Under the pieces are notes generated by a model. That model worked only from the letters and a program-made list of their open reading frames with translations, was not told where the DNA came from and made no database searches. From Corynespora cassiicola (taxonomy: Eukaryota; Ascomycota; Dothideomycetes; Pleosporales; Corynesporascaceae), in NCBI GenBank assembly GCA_022059125.1, contig JAEUWY010000004.1, positions 3,162,001 to 3,226,000 of the forward strand: a stretch of DNA of 64,000 bases, in the 5' to 3' direction. Positions 21,371-32,705 of the stretch are shown in pieces. How positions within the stretch are numbered: the first letter of the stretch is position 1; each line of letters opens with the position of its first letter. The translations under genes and the position numbers were made by a program.

Positions 21371-24116
21371 ATGAAGGTCTCAACCTTCTTCAAGGCGGCA
21401 TCGCTGCTGTCCCCCCTCTGTAGGAAACCCTATTTTTACAATTCAACAACAATTGAGCCCAAGCTGACGGATGTAGTTGCACCAAGTGCACGAGCGCAAG
21501 ATAAATTCATCCATGAAGGCACCCAGATCGAGTTCTAGTATGTTGGAAGTACTGCCCTTTTTGAGACTCTGCTAATGCGCTTAGCCGTACGACTATCCCC
21601 TCGACCCAGACCACTGGCGGATTCCAGTGGGGCTATGCGCTACCAGGAGTGCCAACTGGTGATAACAACGAATACCTGGGCTACATCGTAAGCAGGACAC
21701 TTCCTCCTGTATTCATACTATATTGACTGTTTTGCAGAGAGGCTCCACACCCGGCGGCAATGGGTGGTCTGGTATCAGTCATGGCGGGCAGATGCCCAAT
21801 GACCTCCTTCTCGTCGCTTGGCCAGAAGGTGATACAGTTCAGCACAAGTTTGTTTTCGCAACGGGGTTCATCGCGCCCGAAGACTACGCTGGACAGGCGA
21901 CCTTGACCGTACTCTCGCAAACAGTCGCTGCTGACCACTTCGAGTTGGTATATCGATGTCAAGGGTGCTGGACTTGGAACCACAATGGCGCCGATGGCCA
22001 GCAGAAACCCGAAGCCGCCGATGGGGTTCAAGTCATTTCTTGGGCCCAACACCTAACCAAGCCAGAGGCTACATGGGTTTTCCACAACAACGGGCAGGGT
22101 ACATTCGGAGCTCCCGTTGCCAGCGCCAGAAATGCGAACTACTTCGATTGGGTCGAGAACGAGCCGGAGCCCCCTACTACCACATCCTCGGTTCCTGCGC
22201 CCACTGCTACCACTTGCGTCGGCACTCCAGCACCTACTGCAGCCTATGACTACATTGTGGTTGGTGCTGGTGCTGGAGGTATCCCCGTGGCTGACAAGCT
22301 TTCTGAGGCTGGCAAGAGCGTCCTATTGATCGAAAAGGGCCCGCCCTCTCTTGGGCGCTTTTCGGGTGTTGGAAAAGCTGGCAACTATAACCAAACCAGA
22401 TGGCTCAGCGGAACCAGCCTCACCCGGTTCGATGTCCCAGGTCTCTGTAACCAAATTTGGGTCGATTCAGCCGGCATTGCTTGCACAGACATTGACCAGA
22501 TGGCTGGATGCGTTCTTGGCGGTGGTGCTGCTGTCAATGCTGCCCTATGGTGGAAACCCGTTCCGGTGGATTGGGACACGAATTTCCCATCGGGTTGGAA
22601 GTCTGCCGACGTCAAGGGCGCGACGGACAGTGTCTTCAGGCGTATTCCTGGTACCGACACACCGTCAACGGATGGTAGGCGGTACAAGCAGGAAGGTTTC
22701 GAAGTTCTGAAATCTGCCTTCAGCGCCGACGGTTGGAAGGAAGTCACCGCCAACAACGTTCCGGAGCAGAAGGACCGCGTTTTCTCACACTCTCCGTTCA
22801 TGTATGAAAGTGGTCAACGCCAAGGACCTCTTGGTGCCCATCTGGTCACTGCCCTGCAGAGGTCTCACTTCAAGCTGTGGACCAATACTGCTGTCAGGCG
22901 TGTCGTCCGTACTGGTGGAAAGGCCACCGGTGTTGAGCTTGACGGTGGTGATGGTGGATACTGTGGCACTGTCAATCTCAAACCCGGCGGACGTGTCATT
23001 CTGTCTTCCGGAGCATTCGGCTCTCCCAAGCTGCTCTTCCGAAGCGGTATCGGACCCAAGGCTCAGCTCGAAATCGTCAAGAACAGCGTGCAGGATGGCC
23101 CTAGTTTCATCAATGAGACGCAATGGATCGATCTCCCTGTTGGCAAGAATCTCAACGACCATGTCAACGTAAGTAATAAAGCTCGAAAAAATTGTACCGT
23201 CGCTCACTTAAATCCAGACCGACCTTGTTATTAGTCACCCTAATGTTTCTTTCTACAACTTTTACACTGCCTGGGATAACCCCCCGGCTGCCGACAAGAC
23301 CCTTTACCTGCAATCCCGTGCCGGCATTCTTGCTCAGTCTGCCCCCAACATTGGCCCACTTGCTTGGGAGGTGATCAAGGGTACTGATGGCATTGACCGC
23401 TCCATTCAGTGGACCGCCCGTGTTGAGGGGCCTGGCCCCAATGACACGAGTAAGCACCTCGCCACTGCGATGTCGACTAATTTTGCTAACGCATCCAAGA
23501 CCACATGACTATCAGCCAGTACCTTGGCCGCGGTTCAACTTCTCGTGGCGCTATTTCTATTAATGGTGCTCTGAACATGTTCGTTTCCGCTGCCCCTTAT
23601 CTCCAGACCGCCGAGGATAGAGCAGCCATCATCACTTCGATCAAGAACATGCAAACCGCCATTTCCAAGAACCCCGACATCACCTTCACCGTTCCGTCGG
23701 CCGATCTCACTGTTGAGGAATATGTTGATAGCGTAGGCACTTGTCTCCAGCCTATCGAGAACCCTGCTAATCTATTGAGTAGCTACCTAAGACCCCTGCA
23801 GCCCGCCGTGCAAACCACTGGATCGGAACTGCCAAGATTGGAACAGACAGTGGACTTACTGGCGGAACTGCCGTGGTTGATCTCAACACTCAGGTCTATG
23901 GTACTGAGAACATCCATGTCGTAGATGCCTCGATTTTCCCCGGGTATGTGTTTTAACAAACCTACTGCTCAAAAGAAACTGACATCTTCTAGACACATTG
24001 TTACCAACCCAACCTCATACATCGTCGTCGCTGCAGAACACGCCGCAGCCAAGATTCTCGCCCTAGGTTCCAGTTCTAGCAAGCGATCCGGAGCTGAGCG
24101 TGCATTCCGCGCTTAA
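21371..24116 (+). CDS. CDH: Cellobiose dehydrogenase (AA8 cytochrome + AA3_1 flavin domain), no CBM1
   Basis: Eight exons (21371-21419, 21477-21537, 21585-21687, 21738-23168, 23218-23449, 23500-23732, 23783-23943, 23993-24116) sum to 797 residues. A signal peptide ends near SARAQ. The haem b cytochrome domain covers about 25-210, with GGFQWGYALPG, MPNDLLLVAWPEGD (candidate haem Met) and the CQGC cysteines. A Pro/Thr linker follows. The GMC flavoprotein domain starts YDYIVVGAGAGGIPVADKL (FAD fold) and includes GCVLGGGAAVNAALWWKP, the GMC signature. The active-site His and Asn are in NHWIGTAKIGTDSG and HIVTNPTSY. It ends SGAERAFRA with no CBM1, as in class IIB enzymes. Secreted; it oxidises cello-oligosaccharides and reduces LPMO copper or quinones. 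Divergent neighbour: an AA9 LPMO. Confidence 0.95.
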
Positions 24117-24436
24117 ATGAATCATGAACTCGAAGTACACAGAGAGGTGGGTGTTTTAAGTGAAGGCATTGCATATGCGGGATAAGAAAAGGTCCAATGT
24201 TATTCAGTGTGTGGCTTGTTGGAGCAGAAACAGACTGCAAGGGTCAGTTGCTGTCTTTCGGTGTAAACATGTACATATGCACCGGAGGCAAGGATATTTT
24301 GTCACATCATAGCGATTGTTTCTTACTAGATTCTTCTTGTATATATTTGGGCTTGAATTCGAAACTGTCAGCTACAATTGCTTCTCGTGCATCTCCCGCT
24401 CTTTCCTGGGTACTAGGATACTTGCCAAGTGGAATT

Positions 24437-25412
24437 ATGCCCAATTTGGTCAAGCGCCACCTCCACTCCATTCCGTCATCATCCTCAGCTCACCTCGATG
24501 CCTTGTACACATACCTACCTAGTGTGGGAACATCCACTACTGTCACCTGGGCCGCACAATCGAAAATGGCAGGAAGTTGCTCTTCGGTCGGAAGACTGGC
24601 CACCGACTATATGCTATTCAATGTGTCCGAGATCCTGCAACAACGATGGGAGAATAGCCCCAAAGACGACAGGAAAAGGCTGGAGAAATGCTGGGGCTAC
24701 ACTGACTGTGGAGACTGCCATCGGAGTGATGGGAGCTGTGGTTGGTGTGCCATTGTGAGTTCATATTTTCTCGTGGACAAGTCATACCGTTTCATCACAT
24801 GATGGGACTGAGGAAAAGCATCAACGCACCCAGGATAAGTAGCATGAATGGCAGTATAAAACGACCAATGCGCAAAATTATCATCATTCATGATATATGT
24901 AAATATTGTTTCTTCGACTAGGCGGTATCTGACACTATCTGGAGTAGTCAAGCACATGCCTGCCACTTCCGACGGATCCGCTTTCACGCGCATTTCCTCT
25001 TCTTTCGCCCATACGCTACAAGTTTATCTGCGCAATGGGTCCTGAGAGATTCGAGCTTCGTACTAGGGGGCTAGGTTGTCAAGTTTCAACAATCACATTC
25101 CTCACCTCTATCGTCACGATCTTTTGCACAATATTTGGACTATTGGTCATCTATGGTATCGTGAAAGCTGCCAAGTGGATAGGTTTTGGCGCAAGAGCAA
25201 GGAAAGGTGGCTGGGTTGTATATGGAGATGGATCCGAAGAGGTATGGGTGAGAAAGGGAGAAGGCTGGGCAGTTTGGTGGAGAAGGATAAGAGGAAGCCA
25301 ACGAGAGGAAGAAGTCTTGGAGGTCGACAGTGGGAATAAAGAAAGATCATGGAACTTGTGGAGGTTTTTTAAAGGATCAAATGACCCGGAGCAACAGCCG
25401 CTGCTTACATAG
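24437..25412 (+). CDS. PSI-domain type I membrane protein (fungal family of unknown role)
   Basis: Two exons (24437-24754, 24948-25412; 193-nt intron) give 260 residues from this start. Before the splice: EKCWGYTDCGDCHRSDGSCG and WCAI. After it: SSTCLPLPTDPLSRAFPLLS, RYKFICAMG, ERFELRTRGLGC. This is a cysteine-rich plexin-semaphorin-integrin-like module that I know from fungal membrane proteins. A membrane segment follows (about residues 150-172, VSTITFLTSIVTIFCTIFGL...). The cytoplasmic tail is basic and ends EQQPLLT. The start is uncertain: the frame stays open up to an ATG at 24197, only 81 bp after the CDH stop, and a separate signal-peptide exon may be missing. Ligand and role unknown. 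Confidence 0.7.
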
Positions 25413-25628
25413 AGCCGAGCGGTAGCTTTTACTGGGCACCATGTGAGGGAATGCTGAACGCCACCTACGCCGCCTTTCACATGTCTCACCTTCTCTAGGT
25501 GAAAGTGTTTGTTAGCCTTCTAAATGAACTAGCTTTTTTTCTGTAAAACGTTTTCGCAGATATAAAGTCCAGAGTTACCTCTCTCTCACTTCTCAACCCC
25601 TTACACACACCCTCAGGTGCCGGGAGAC
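25413..25628. other. Intergenic, promoter of the next gene
   Basis: Contains ATATAAAG at about 25559-25566, a good TATA box about 65 bp before the ATG at 25629, followed by a pyrimidine-rich leader. No ORF. Confidence 0.5.
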
Positions 25629-27113
25629 ATGTCTCTGTCGTCTACAACTACAACTACAACTTCCGATACTACTTACACACCAGACTCGGATAATTCTACC
25701 TTCAACATGGACAAGCAGCCTTTCATGTTTCCAAAAACATCGGAGAGCAATGATGTCGGATTATCGGCAAGCCACGAGGTCGTTCAGAAGGTGGCCCGCG
25801 ACGACATCTGCGAGTCGCTTTCCAGGCATACCGACGCCTTCTTTCGCGAGCTTTCCCAAGCTGCGAAACAACTTCACGAATCGCTCCCCACACTCCGCAA
25901 CTCAACTCAACTCTACCCGACTTCATTCGGCACGCACACTGAACCGGACAAGAACATTAATATGCCAATTCTCCCACGTATCATCAAGGAGGAGGTCCCT
26001 AGCAGCAAGTTCAGTCCCCCGTATGAGAAACAAGAGCGAATCACAAATGGTATGCGTGTGCTAGATCTCAAGACTACGAGGGACTACCCATTGTCGTATG
26101 GCGAAATGTTCGACTACCAACCGAACCATTTTGGAAAGACCTTTTTCCAGGAGAAGGAGACGCAGGGACTCGCAGATAACACGGATCCCGTGCCAGAAAA
26201 CTCTATTGACTTGTGGGAGGATAGAATGACCCTGATGCACGACGAAGCGCGAGAGATCCTCGGCCTCGGGGAATACTATTTGATTTCGCAGGATACCCTG
26301 AATCTCCACTTCCGGCGGGCGCTTGACAGGAACCCATTGTACGTAAAGATGTACACAGCGGCATACGACACCATAAAAGAGTTTCAAGAGATTCACGCAG
26401 AGTGTTACAAACTCTGGCCTGGTCAACAATGTGATATCTTGAAAGAGGAGATGATGGCATACGTTGACGGTGGACACCGTTGCCCCCTCGAGGATGACCA
26501 GTTGCGATCACTAGACTCGATCATGGCCCATATGTCCGAGTTGAAAGACTTGGCAACGAAACCCAACCAAGTACCACCCCCTTTGAGCCACAGAGTCATT
26601 TGCCAGGATCAAGATGAAATCATGAGGCTTGACAATCCTGGAAAGACGCTTGCAAAGGAGATCAAGCAGGAGGCTCGCCCTACCCTTCAGGCGTATTGGG
26701 AGGATGTTTCCCACTCTGCTGCAACTAGCTGGGGAGTAGAATCTGTGGGAAAAGCCTACAATAATGAGAAGGGAGACACCGCGCTCAAGAGCCAACCGTC
26801 GGAGTGGGGTGGCACTGAACCTGCGACTGCGAAGGCGCTCGAGTCCAAGCCTGCGGACCCCGCTATTCCCACAGCTCCTACCGCCAAGGACTTGATCGCC
26901 ACTTACTGGATCACTGTCGAGTCTGGAGATAAGACTGTTCATATTCCCATCAACGGGAACCATGTTCTTGGCCCAGAGAAGGATATTGTCAACGTGGAGA
27001 TGAAGACGGTTTGGGACTGGGTCTGTGACAAGGGTCTCAACGGCATAGTCAGCCTCCAGGATACTTTCGACTTAGCCCAGAACCTCTACGGCTTGCGCAA
27101 AGATGCATCGTAG
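25629..27113 (+). CDS. Unrecognised 494-aa protein (gene A)
   Basis: A single-exon ORF from the first ATG in a good context. The N-terminus is Ser/Thr-rich (TTTTTTSDTTYTPDS). There is no signal peptide or membrane segment. The middle is charged and probably helical (AFFRELSQAAKQLHESLPTL; DLWEDRMTLMHDEAREILGL; HFRRALDRNPLYVKMYTAAY). The last 75 residues form a compact-looking unit, with TYWITVESGDKTVHIPING and DIVNVEMKTVWDWVCDKG. That unit aligns by eye with the C-terminus of the next gene (identical T-Y, T, T and V at the same spacing over 22 residues). I do not recognise the family. It may be lineage-specific; no function is proposed. Confidence 0.75.
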   Translation: MSLSSTTTTTTSDTTYTPDSDNSTFNMDKQPFMFPKTSESNDVGLSASHEVVQKVARDDICESLSRHTDAFFRELSQAAKQLHESLPTLRNSTQLYPTSFGTHTEPDKNINMPILPRIIKEEVPSSKFSPPYEKQERITNGMRVLDLKTTRDYPLSYGEMFDYQPNHFGKTFFQEKETQGLADNTDPVPENSIDLWEDRMTLMHDEAREILGLGEYYLISQDTLNLHFRRALDRNPLYVKMYTAAYDTIKEFQEIHAECYKLWPGQQCDILKEEMMAYVDGGHRCPLEDDQLRSLDSIMAHMSELKDLATKPNQVPPPLSHRVICQDQDEIMRLDNPGKTLAKEIKQEARPTLQAYWEDVSHSAATSWGVESVGKAYNNEKGDTALKSQPSEWGGTEPATAKALESKPADPAIPTAPTAKDLIATYWITVESGDKTVHIPINGNHVLGPEKDIVNVEMKTVWDWVCDKGLNGIVSLQDTFDLAQNLYGLRKDAS

Positions 27114-28146
27114 ATGTGGTAGATGGGATGGCGACCTGAGCTCCAGATGGCAGCTTTGGCATTGACGGCAACTGGACTTGCGAAAATGGCTGGTGGACCA
27201 AGCACAGCAGAGGGGTCGTGGGTAAATGCTGACCTCGAATTGTTAAAAGGCACATATATAAGACATATCACTGACATTTATTCTAGCTGTAAACTCAGAC
27301 AGAGCCTTTGGATTCTTTAAAGGACCGGCTATTTCATTATGGTGGATCACTGATGCCAACGTTGCTGCCCATCACCCTTTGCATGCAATGGCACTGGGTT
27401 ATACTATATGGCATACGGGTCTATGGTTTCTGGGTGAGCTCCTTGAGTTCATCTGCGGAATTTTCGGAGGTGGATTAAATATATTAGCTTCCGAATTACT
27501 ACAAATTCTCTGATATTTCTATGCAATAGCTGATCAGTGATGACAAACATGCGGAGTGCAGCTTAAACATGGCTAAACTAGGCCTGGTCATATCATTTTG
27601 CGTCTATTAAAATTTCATTATAAAAAAAGGGAAACATACTACTTTGGACATGGATTGCGGGCAGCCTGGTCAAACTGATGCTAGAATGGAGGAAAATCCT
27701 GCCTGATTACGAAAACTACCTCGGCCGACAGTTTGGCGCGGCCCAAAGAATGTTCCTGAAATACATACAGGTAAATAAGTTGATTACTAAGTGCTCATTT
27801 CGATCATCACCCATGGCGTGTAGCTCAGTAGCTACAGGTAAGTAAAAGCGCCGCAAAAGCACGCACCCTTCACATGCTTGGCACGTAACTTGAGCATTTC
27901 CCTCAATTCACTACCAAGGTAGGTAACCTCCCTAAGACACTCTACCTTCCAACGTTTACAGCAATTCTACTTTCTGGTAAGTTCCATCATAGTCGACATG
28001 GCATAATTAGAGTGAAGAGTCGCAAATGATGGCGGCCTTGCTTGCACGCTCCTGGACTCACTCCTTGGCTAGGTTTTTGAGTAAAGCAGCTTCTGCGGAA
28101 AGAGAAAACGTGGTCACCTCAATCCATTCTACAGCAACTGATCAAG
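27114..28146. other. Intergenic, AT-richer
   Basis: Contains poly(A) and A/T-rich runs near 27480-27640. There is no ORF with protein features and no clear transposon ends. It should hold the 3' UTR of gene A and the promoter of gene B. Confidence 0.5.
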
Positions 28147-29339
28147 ATGACGAGCGCAGGTACGACCCCATCTGTACCCAGAAAAATGGCGAAAGATCAA
28201 ATGCGCGTGTTCAAGATCGTGCCGCGAGAAACCGCGGGCGCCATGGTGGAGATTCTATCTAGCTGGAAGGAAAACTCCCCTTCGGACATCAACGCCAAAG
28301 CACAGGCGTTGTTGGATCTTGGAAACTACATACTCGACAGTCCGTCTACTCGCTGGCCCCTGAGTTTTGAGGAAACTAGCGAAATGGGATGTGCAATGAA
28401 GAAAATGGCCGACACCACTCGTGACAAGCTCGACCAAATCTTGGACGTTCAGCGTCGGAAACGATTGTACAACTACACCGACCAGATCTTCCCGTACTGG
28501 GCGGCCAATTTCAAGGTTGACAGACACGGCGTTGTCATCTCCGGGGACGTCTATGAGATACTTCAGCCAAACATCGCCTACATGAAGACTCCCAAAGGCT
28601 GTCAATCTCCTGATGGCAAAAGTCGGTATTTGGAGAATGACCTGGCCGGAGAAGTACGTCTTAAAGGGTTTGAAATCACCATGCACGCCATCTATCACAA
28701 GACCACGACCCTGGTGGATCCAAAGAGGGCTCCTCCGCGAGTCTACTGGGCCATTCCACCCTACCTAGAGAAAGTCATGAAGTACCATGAAGATGTTCCG
28801 AGTTCCGAGGTGGCTGTCTCCAGCAGCGGGGGTGGTACAAAGGATGATCACAAAGATCCGTTACAAGAGACCTCTCGTTCGATGGGTAAAATGAACCATG
28901 TTGTTACTTTGGATGAAAAGTGCTGATTGACCGTTATGCAGGCAACATGGGGCCCACGTTACCTCGCTCTTCTACATCTACCCCCGTAATGACCCCGGCA
29001 AGTGTCGTAAGCATCGGCTTCATTACTGATAAGAACCTCACGAAGCTGGAGACTTTGCAAGAGGGCGTGCCCATGGCCACCGAGAGTCGTTCCTGAGAAG
29101 CGAAGCACAATCCAAGCCCGATTGAGGTCACGTACACGGCTACCCTGCGTACCAAGACGGAGACGATCAAAGTCAAACTCGATGCCGACCAAGTTCATTG
29201 CAAAGTGATGGAGAATGCAGTTGGCTTCTGGAATGGCTTGGTGAAGAGTAGCTCGAATGAGGTCGGGTTGGAGGATGTGGTTGAGTGGGCGAAGAAGACT
29301 GGCGCAGAAGCTGTTGCTGAGAAGAGCATCGATGTTTAG
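28147..29339 (+). CDS. Unrecognised 345-aa protein (gene B), probable distant relative of gene A
   Basis: The unspliced ORF stops at 28926 (259 residues). A 3-exon model (28147-28885, 28942-29006, 29106-29339) gives 345 residues in frame. Intron 1 has a GTAAAA donor and GCAG acceptor (56 nt). Intron 2 has a strong GTAAGC donor and an AAG acceptor (99 nt) and removes an in-frame TGA at 29094. The resulting C-terminus includes TYTATLRTKTETIKVKLDAD and EDVVEWAKKTGAEAV, which resembles the end of gene A. The N-terminal part includes FKIVPRETAGAMVEILSSW, RWPLSFEETSEMGCAM and PRVYWAIPPYLEKVM. No signal peptide or membrane segment. Family and role are unknown. If intron 2 is not used, the protein would end at 29096 with 297 residues. 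Confidence 0.6.
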
Positions 29340-30960
29340 TGACATGCCGTTCGTTATGGATCCGTTCAAGTTGGGAAAAGACACATGGGACATAGTCAAA
29401 GTCGGAGGGGCAGGGTCGCACAAGGTGTAACGGGATGGGCCATGCTGCTGGGTGGCCCACAATGAATTTCGCTTCGATGAAACGGCGAGGGGATTCGATA
29501 CAGGCAATACAAGAGAATGCAATCGAGGCCTTGCGTGCGTCATACACGAAGCTAGCTCACTGCCGCTGGTTTCCTGTAGTATGTGTGTCTTGGCATGGAT
29601 CGGCAACTGTGGGCTCCTCTCGCGATGTGGTTCCCTTGATTCCGGGGCTCCTCCGACTACAGTACAGGGCCACACCTGGGAACGGGCGCCTCGAATCTTG
29701 GGCTGGGTGGTGGGAATGGAAAAAAAAAGAACATGTGGGAGACTCGGACTGGATTGCAGCCTGATGGCCAAGTGCACACGGGCACAGCTAAACCCTGGGC
29801 GTCACCCATGTGGATCTCACAGCATCGGACAGAGCCCAGCATCCGGATCGGATAGCCGATGCGCAAGGCTGTCGAGAAAGAGGCCCTGTGAAGGGTGCTT
29901 GGCGGGTTGATCGACAAACAGAGTCCACTCGAGAGCTCCGCCGGGCCCAGCGAATCGGATGGCAATCGGCGGGATCGTCTAGCCAGGGGCATCTTCTCGC
30001 AGGCGCTGGAGAGCGCTGGAGAGCGCAGGGTGAGTCCAAGGCAGCAGCAGGCTGGTGAAATGCCTTTTTGCGAGCTGCAACCGGCCGTGGACGAGAGGTG
30101 TAGTGGTGTGTGGGCTGCGGAGGGCAGAAGGAGGAGGGCGCACCAATGGCGAGGCAGGCGATTGTGCTGACGGCAGGGTGCGACGCAGCAATACACCAAC
30201 GACTGCGCAAGCGATCTAAAAATGTCGTGATGGTAGGATCACCAGGGCGCCCAGGCCAGGGCTAATCAGACGAGAGCTCCTCTAGAACCCGAGCGGAAGT
30301 GCCGTCGGGAGCGAGATGGAAGGAGGCTCGTAAGAGGGTGGTCTGATACCCAGGTGGACGCTCCGCCCTCGACTCCCGCCGTGGCCAGCGCAGCCGTGGG
30401 GAGCGCCTGTCATGTCTACTTAGGGGGTGCGCGCCCGCTGCTGTGGAAGAGCGCTCTTCCGTCGTCTTAGCAGCGTGTTTGAAATCAGGCACTCCCGCGC
30501 ACTGCGACGCTTAGCAATCCGCACCTCAGCCCAGCCCAGCATTCCCTCCCCTTCGACCTCGCTCCCGGCAGCCCTACGTGACTCGGCGCACATCTCCGGC
30601 ATCAGCCTCTGCAGCATTGCGTAGCTAGCCCGGCGAACCCACCCAGCCCCCGTGAGTACCGCCGCAACCCTGTCGACGATATAAAGCGCCCCGGCGTGCT
30701 GCGTAGGCAGCCGCCTCTGCCCCGATCCAACTCTATTCCCTCCGCAAGCCTACTGACGGGTATAAAGCCGGCCTGACTGCTCTGCCCGTCGACACCGACA
30801 GCTCTTCTGTAGGCGACGCGACCTGGACCCCACCCGCCTGGCCCCACATTCCACCATCTGCCTCCAAGCACTACCACTACCCCAACCCGAGCTGAGAACA
30901 TCGACTCGATAAACACATACATACTCACACGCACACGCACGCGCATACCCATCTTCCGCA
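29340..30960. other. Intergenic, GC-rich
   Basis: 1.6 kb without a supported ORF; overlapping open frames reflect high GC. Two TATAAAG elements lie at 30680 and 30761 upstream of the 73-aa gene. Confidence 0.5.
30680..30767 (+). promoter_or_regulatory. Two TATAAAG elements
   Basis: TATAAAG at 30680-30686 and again at 30761-30767, about 280 and 200 bases before the ATG at 30961. Either could drive the small gene. Confidence 0.35.
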
Positions 30961-31418
30961 ATGGCCTTTTCCACACACACCCTCAACCAGCTGCGACGCT
31001 ACTCCACCTCCATCCCCCGCGACCCGCACTACAGACTCAAAGCCACGCTCATGACGGGCTACCTGGTCGGCGCATTCACCCTCCCCTTCGTGCCTCCGCT
31101 CTTGGAGACGAGGCGGACCAGGGCTGATGGTACCTACCTCACGAGGTGAGTAAGAGTGCAATCTTCCAGCTTTTCTTTCGTCTCTGGCCCGAGCCAACTG
31201 CGTTACTCTGTCGGGCAATGCAAATGCTCATGCTCAACAGAGAGAACGCATACTGCTCCTCACAATACCTTGGATGTGCTCACTAAAGTCGCTCTGCGTC
31301 ATGTATGCTCCGTCGTCTCATCTCTCAGTCCTTGTTTCGTTTCCCCACGGGCTCTTTAGCTAACGGGTCCCTGTCTCGCAGACCGGCCATAGAATTTGTG
31401 CCAGCGCCCAAGTTCTAG
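30961..31418 (+). CDS. Small 73-aa protein, unrecognised, probably mitochondrial or membrane
   Basis: Two exons (30961-31145, 31382-31418) join as ...YLT-R-PAIEFVPAPKF. The N-terminus (MAFSTHTLNQLRRYSTSIPR) has Arg and Ser/Thr with no acidic residue, like a mitochondrial presequence. A short hydrophobic stretch follows (LMTGYLVGAFTLPFVPPLL). The second exon encodes only 11 residues plus the stop. The spliced product is tidy and the splice sites are good (GTGAGT / CGCAG), so I take it as real. I cannot name the family. The 236-nt intron is long for this region. Confidence 0.55.
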
Positions 31419-31632
31419 CCCGCACGGACATGTACCACCACATACATGCACCTTGCGACGATTCTTACCACACTTCCATCATCATCATACCCCGGCATTA
31501 TTCACGGCTTCTTCTTTTCTTTTCGGTCGTCACCGGCGTTTGGGCTTTGCATAGCAGGCGTCGATTCGGTTCCGCCTGGCGGCCACATTGAGCATTGGGA
31601 TTGCTCAGAGGTTGAAGGAAATTGACTTTGGT

Positions 31633-31662
31633 GCAAGCAAGCAAGCAAGCAAACAAGCAAGA
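31633..31662. repeat. (GCAA)n microsatellite
   Basis: GCAAGCAAGCAAGCAAGCAA followed by an interrupted copy. Confidence 0.9.
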
Positions 31663-32615
31663 GAGAATTGCACACTTTACATATTGGCCATGCAGTCTGT
31701 CTCCTTACAAGGAAACCAAGAAAACAAATAACTTCTTCCTCCAACATAATCCACACAGTGCTGCACCCTATCCTCGTCTTCGTCTTGTTCTTCCCCTTGT
31801 GCACGCCTTGCACAATATGTCCTTGTTCGTCTCACCGCCAGAGAGCAGAGCCCACTTTACACGTCGTCGTTGCCATCGTCGTCGGTCTGATGATTTGCGA
31901 CATTTTCCCCTTCTCTCCCCCAATCATCCAGAGAGAAGGGCAAAAAAAAAAACCTCTCAGCTCCACCACCTCACCGGTCATCGGAGAGGGCCCGACGACG
32001 ACGGCAACGACGATGATGCCCTTTCCCTCCCTACTATGGGGCGCAAGCACGCACACCATCTCCACCGCCAAGACCAGACAGTGGAGCACAAACGCGTGCA
32101 TGCGTGCGCTCGCGGGCGCGGACGAGGAGTGGTGAGGACAAGTCGGGAGAGAGATGCGGCAAGCCTGTGACATCATTGTCGGAACAAGCCTTGCTTGGAA
32201 GGCAAGCTGCCCTCCCTGGCCCGGCGCTATATGCACACCTGGGTAGGTAGACGGCGTACCCTCTCCTGGCGGTGGACTCCCTCCCCAGGAAGGGGGGAGG
32301 GGGCAACCTGGGCAGTCGGCCAAGCGCTAGCGGCGGTAACACTAGCAGGCAGCGCCCCATATGCCCGGCTACGTACCTGGCCATTCATTCATCTCACCAT
32401 CCCTTCCCCCCTCCTCCACGTCCCTACGCCCTGTTCATCATCGCTTCAGAGGTCGAAATGGCCCGAAATTCCCCGAGATTAGATCTTGCGTCGTCATTCG
32501 CGCGCCCAAGGGAGGGGAAGGGGAAGGGATGGACGGAGGGCTGGCATGGGGGCTGGCTAGTGGGGAGATGGGGAAATGGTCACCGTAGTCATCGGGTAAT
32601 AGTGTCCATCTACCT

Positions 32616-32646
32616 AGGCAGGCAGGTAGGTAAGTAGGTAGGTAGG
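32616..32646. repeat. (GGCA/GGTA)n microsatellite
   Basis: GGCAGGCAGGTAGGTAAGTA then GGTAGGTAGG; tetranucleotide array with a transition from GGCA to GGTA. Confidence 0.85.
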
Positions 32647-32681
32647 GGCTGACTACTTGGCGCGTCTTTCGCATGGCAGTA

Positions 32682-32705
32682 CAGCGCAGCGCAGCGCAGC
32701 GCAGC
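32682..32705. repeat. (GCAGC)n pentanucleotide repeat
   Basis: Five copies of GCAGC/CAGCG-type units, followed by CATCGCATCGCAT, a related pentamer. Confidence 0.85.

Noticed and set aside
29094..29096. In-frame TGA suggesting gene B is a pseudogene
   Set aside because: It falls inside a plausible 99-nt intron with a strong GTAAGC donor; the spliced frame is open to a natural stop at 29337-29339.
18974..29339. Secondary-metabolite gene cluster around LPMO/CDH
   Set aside because: No PKS, NRPS, terpene synthase, P450 or pathway regulator is present; the link is enzymatic co-operation on cellulose, not a biosynthetic pathway.
31622..32170. 182-codon and 155-codon overlapping ORFs in the gene-poor block
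   Set aside because: They start inside a GCAA microsatellite, overlap in two frames with no domain, and include simple-repeat peptides (KQANKQ; DDDGNDDD).
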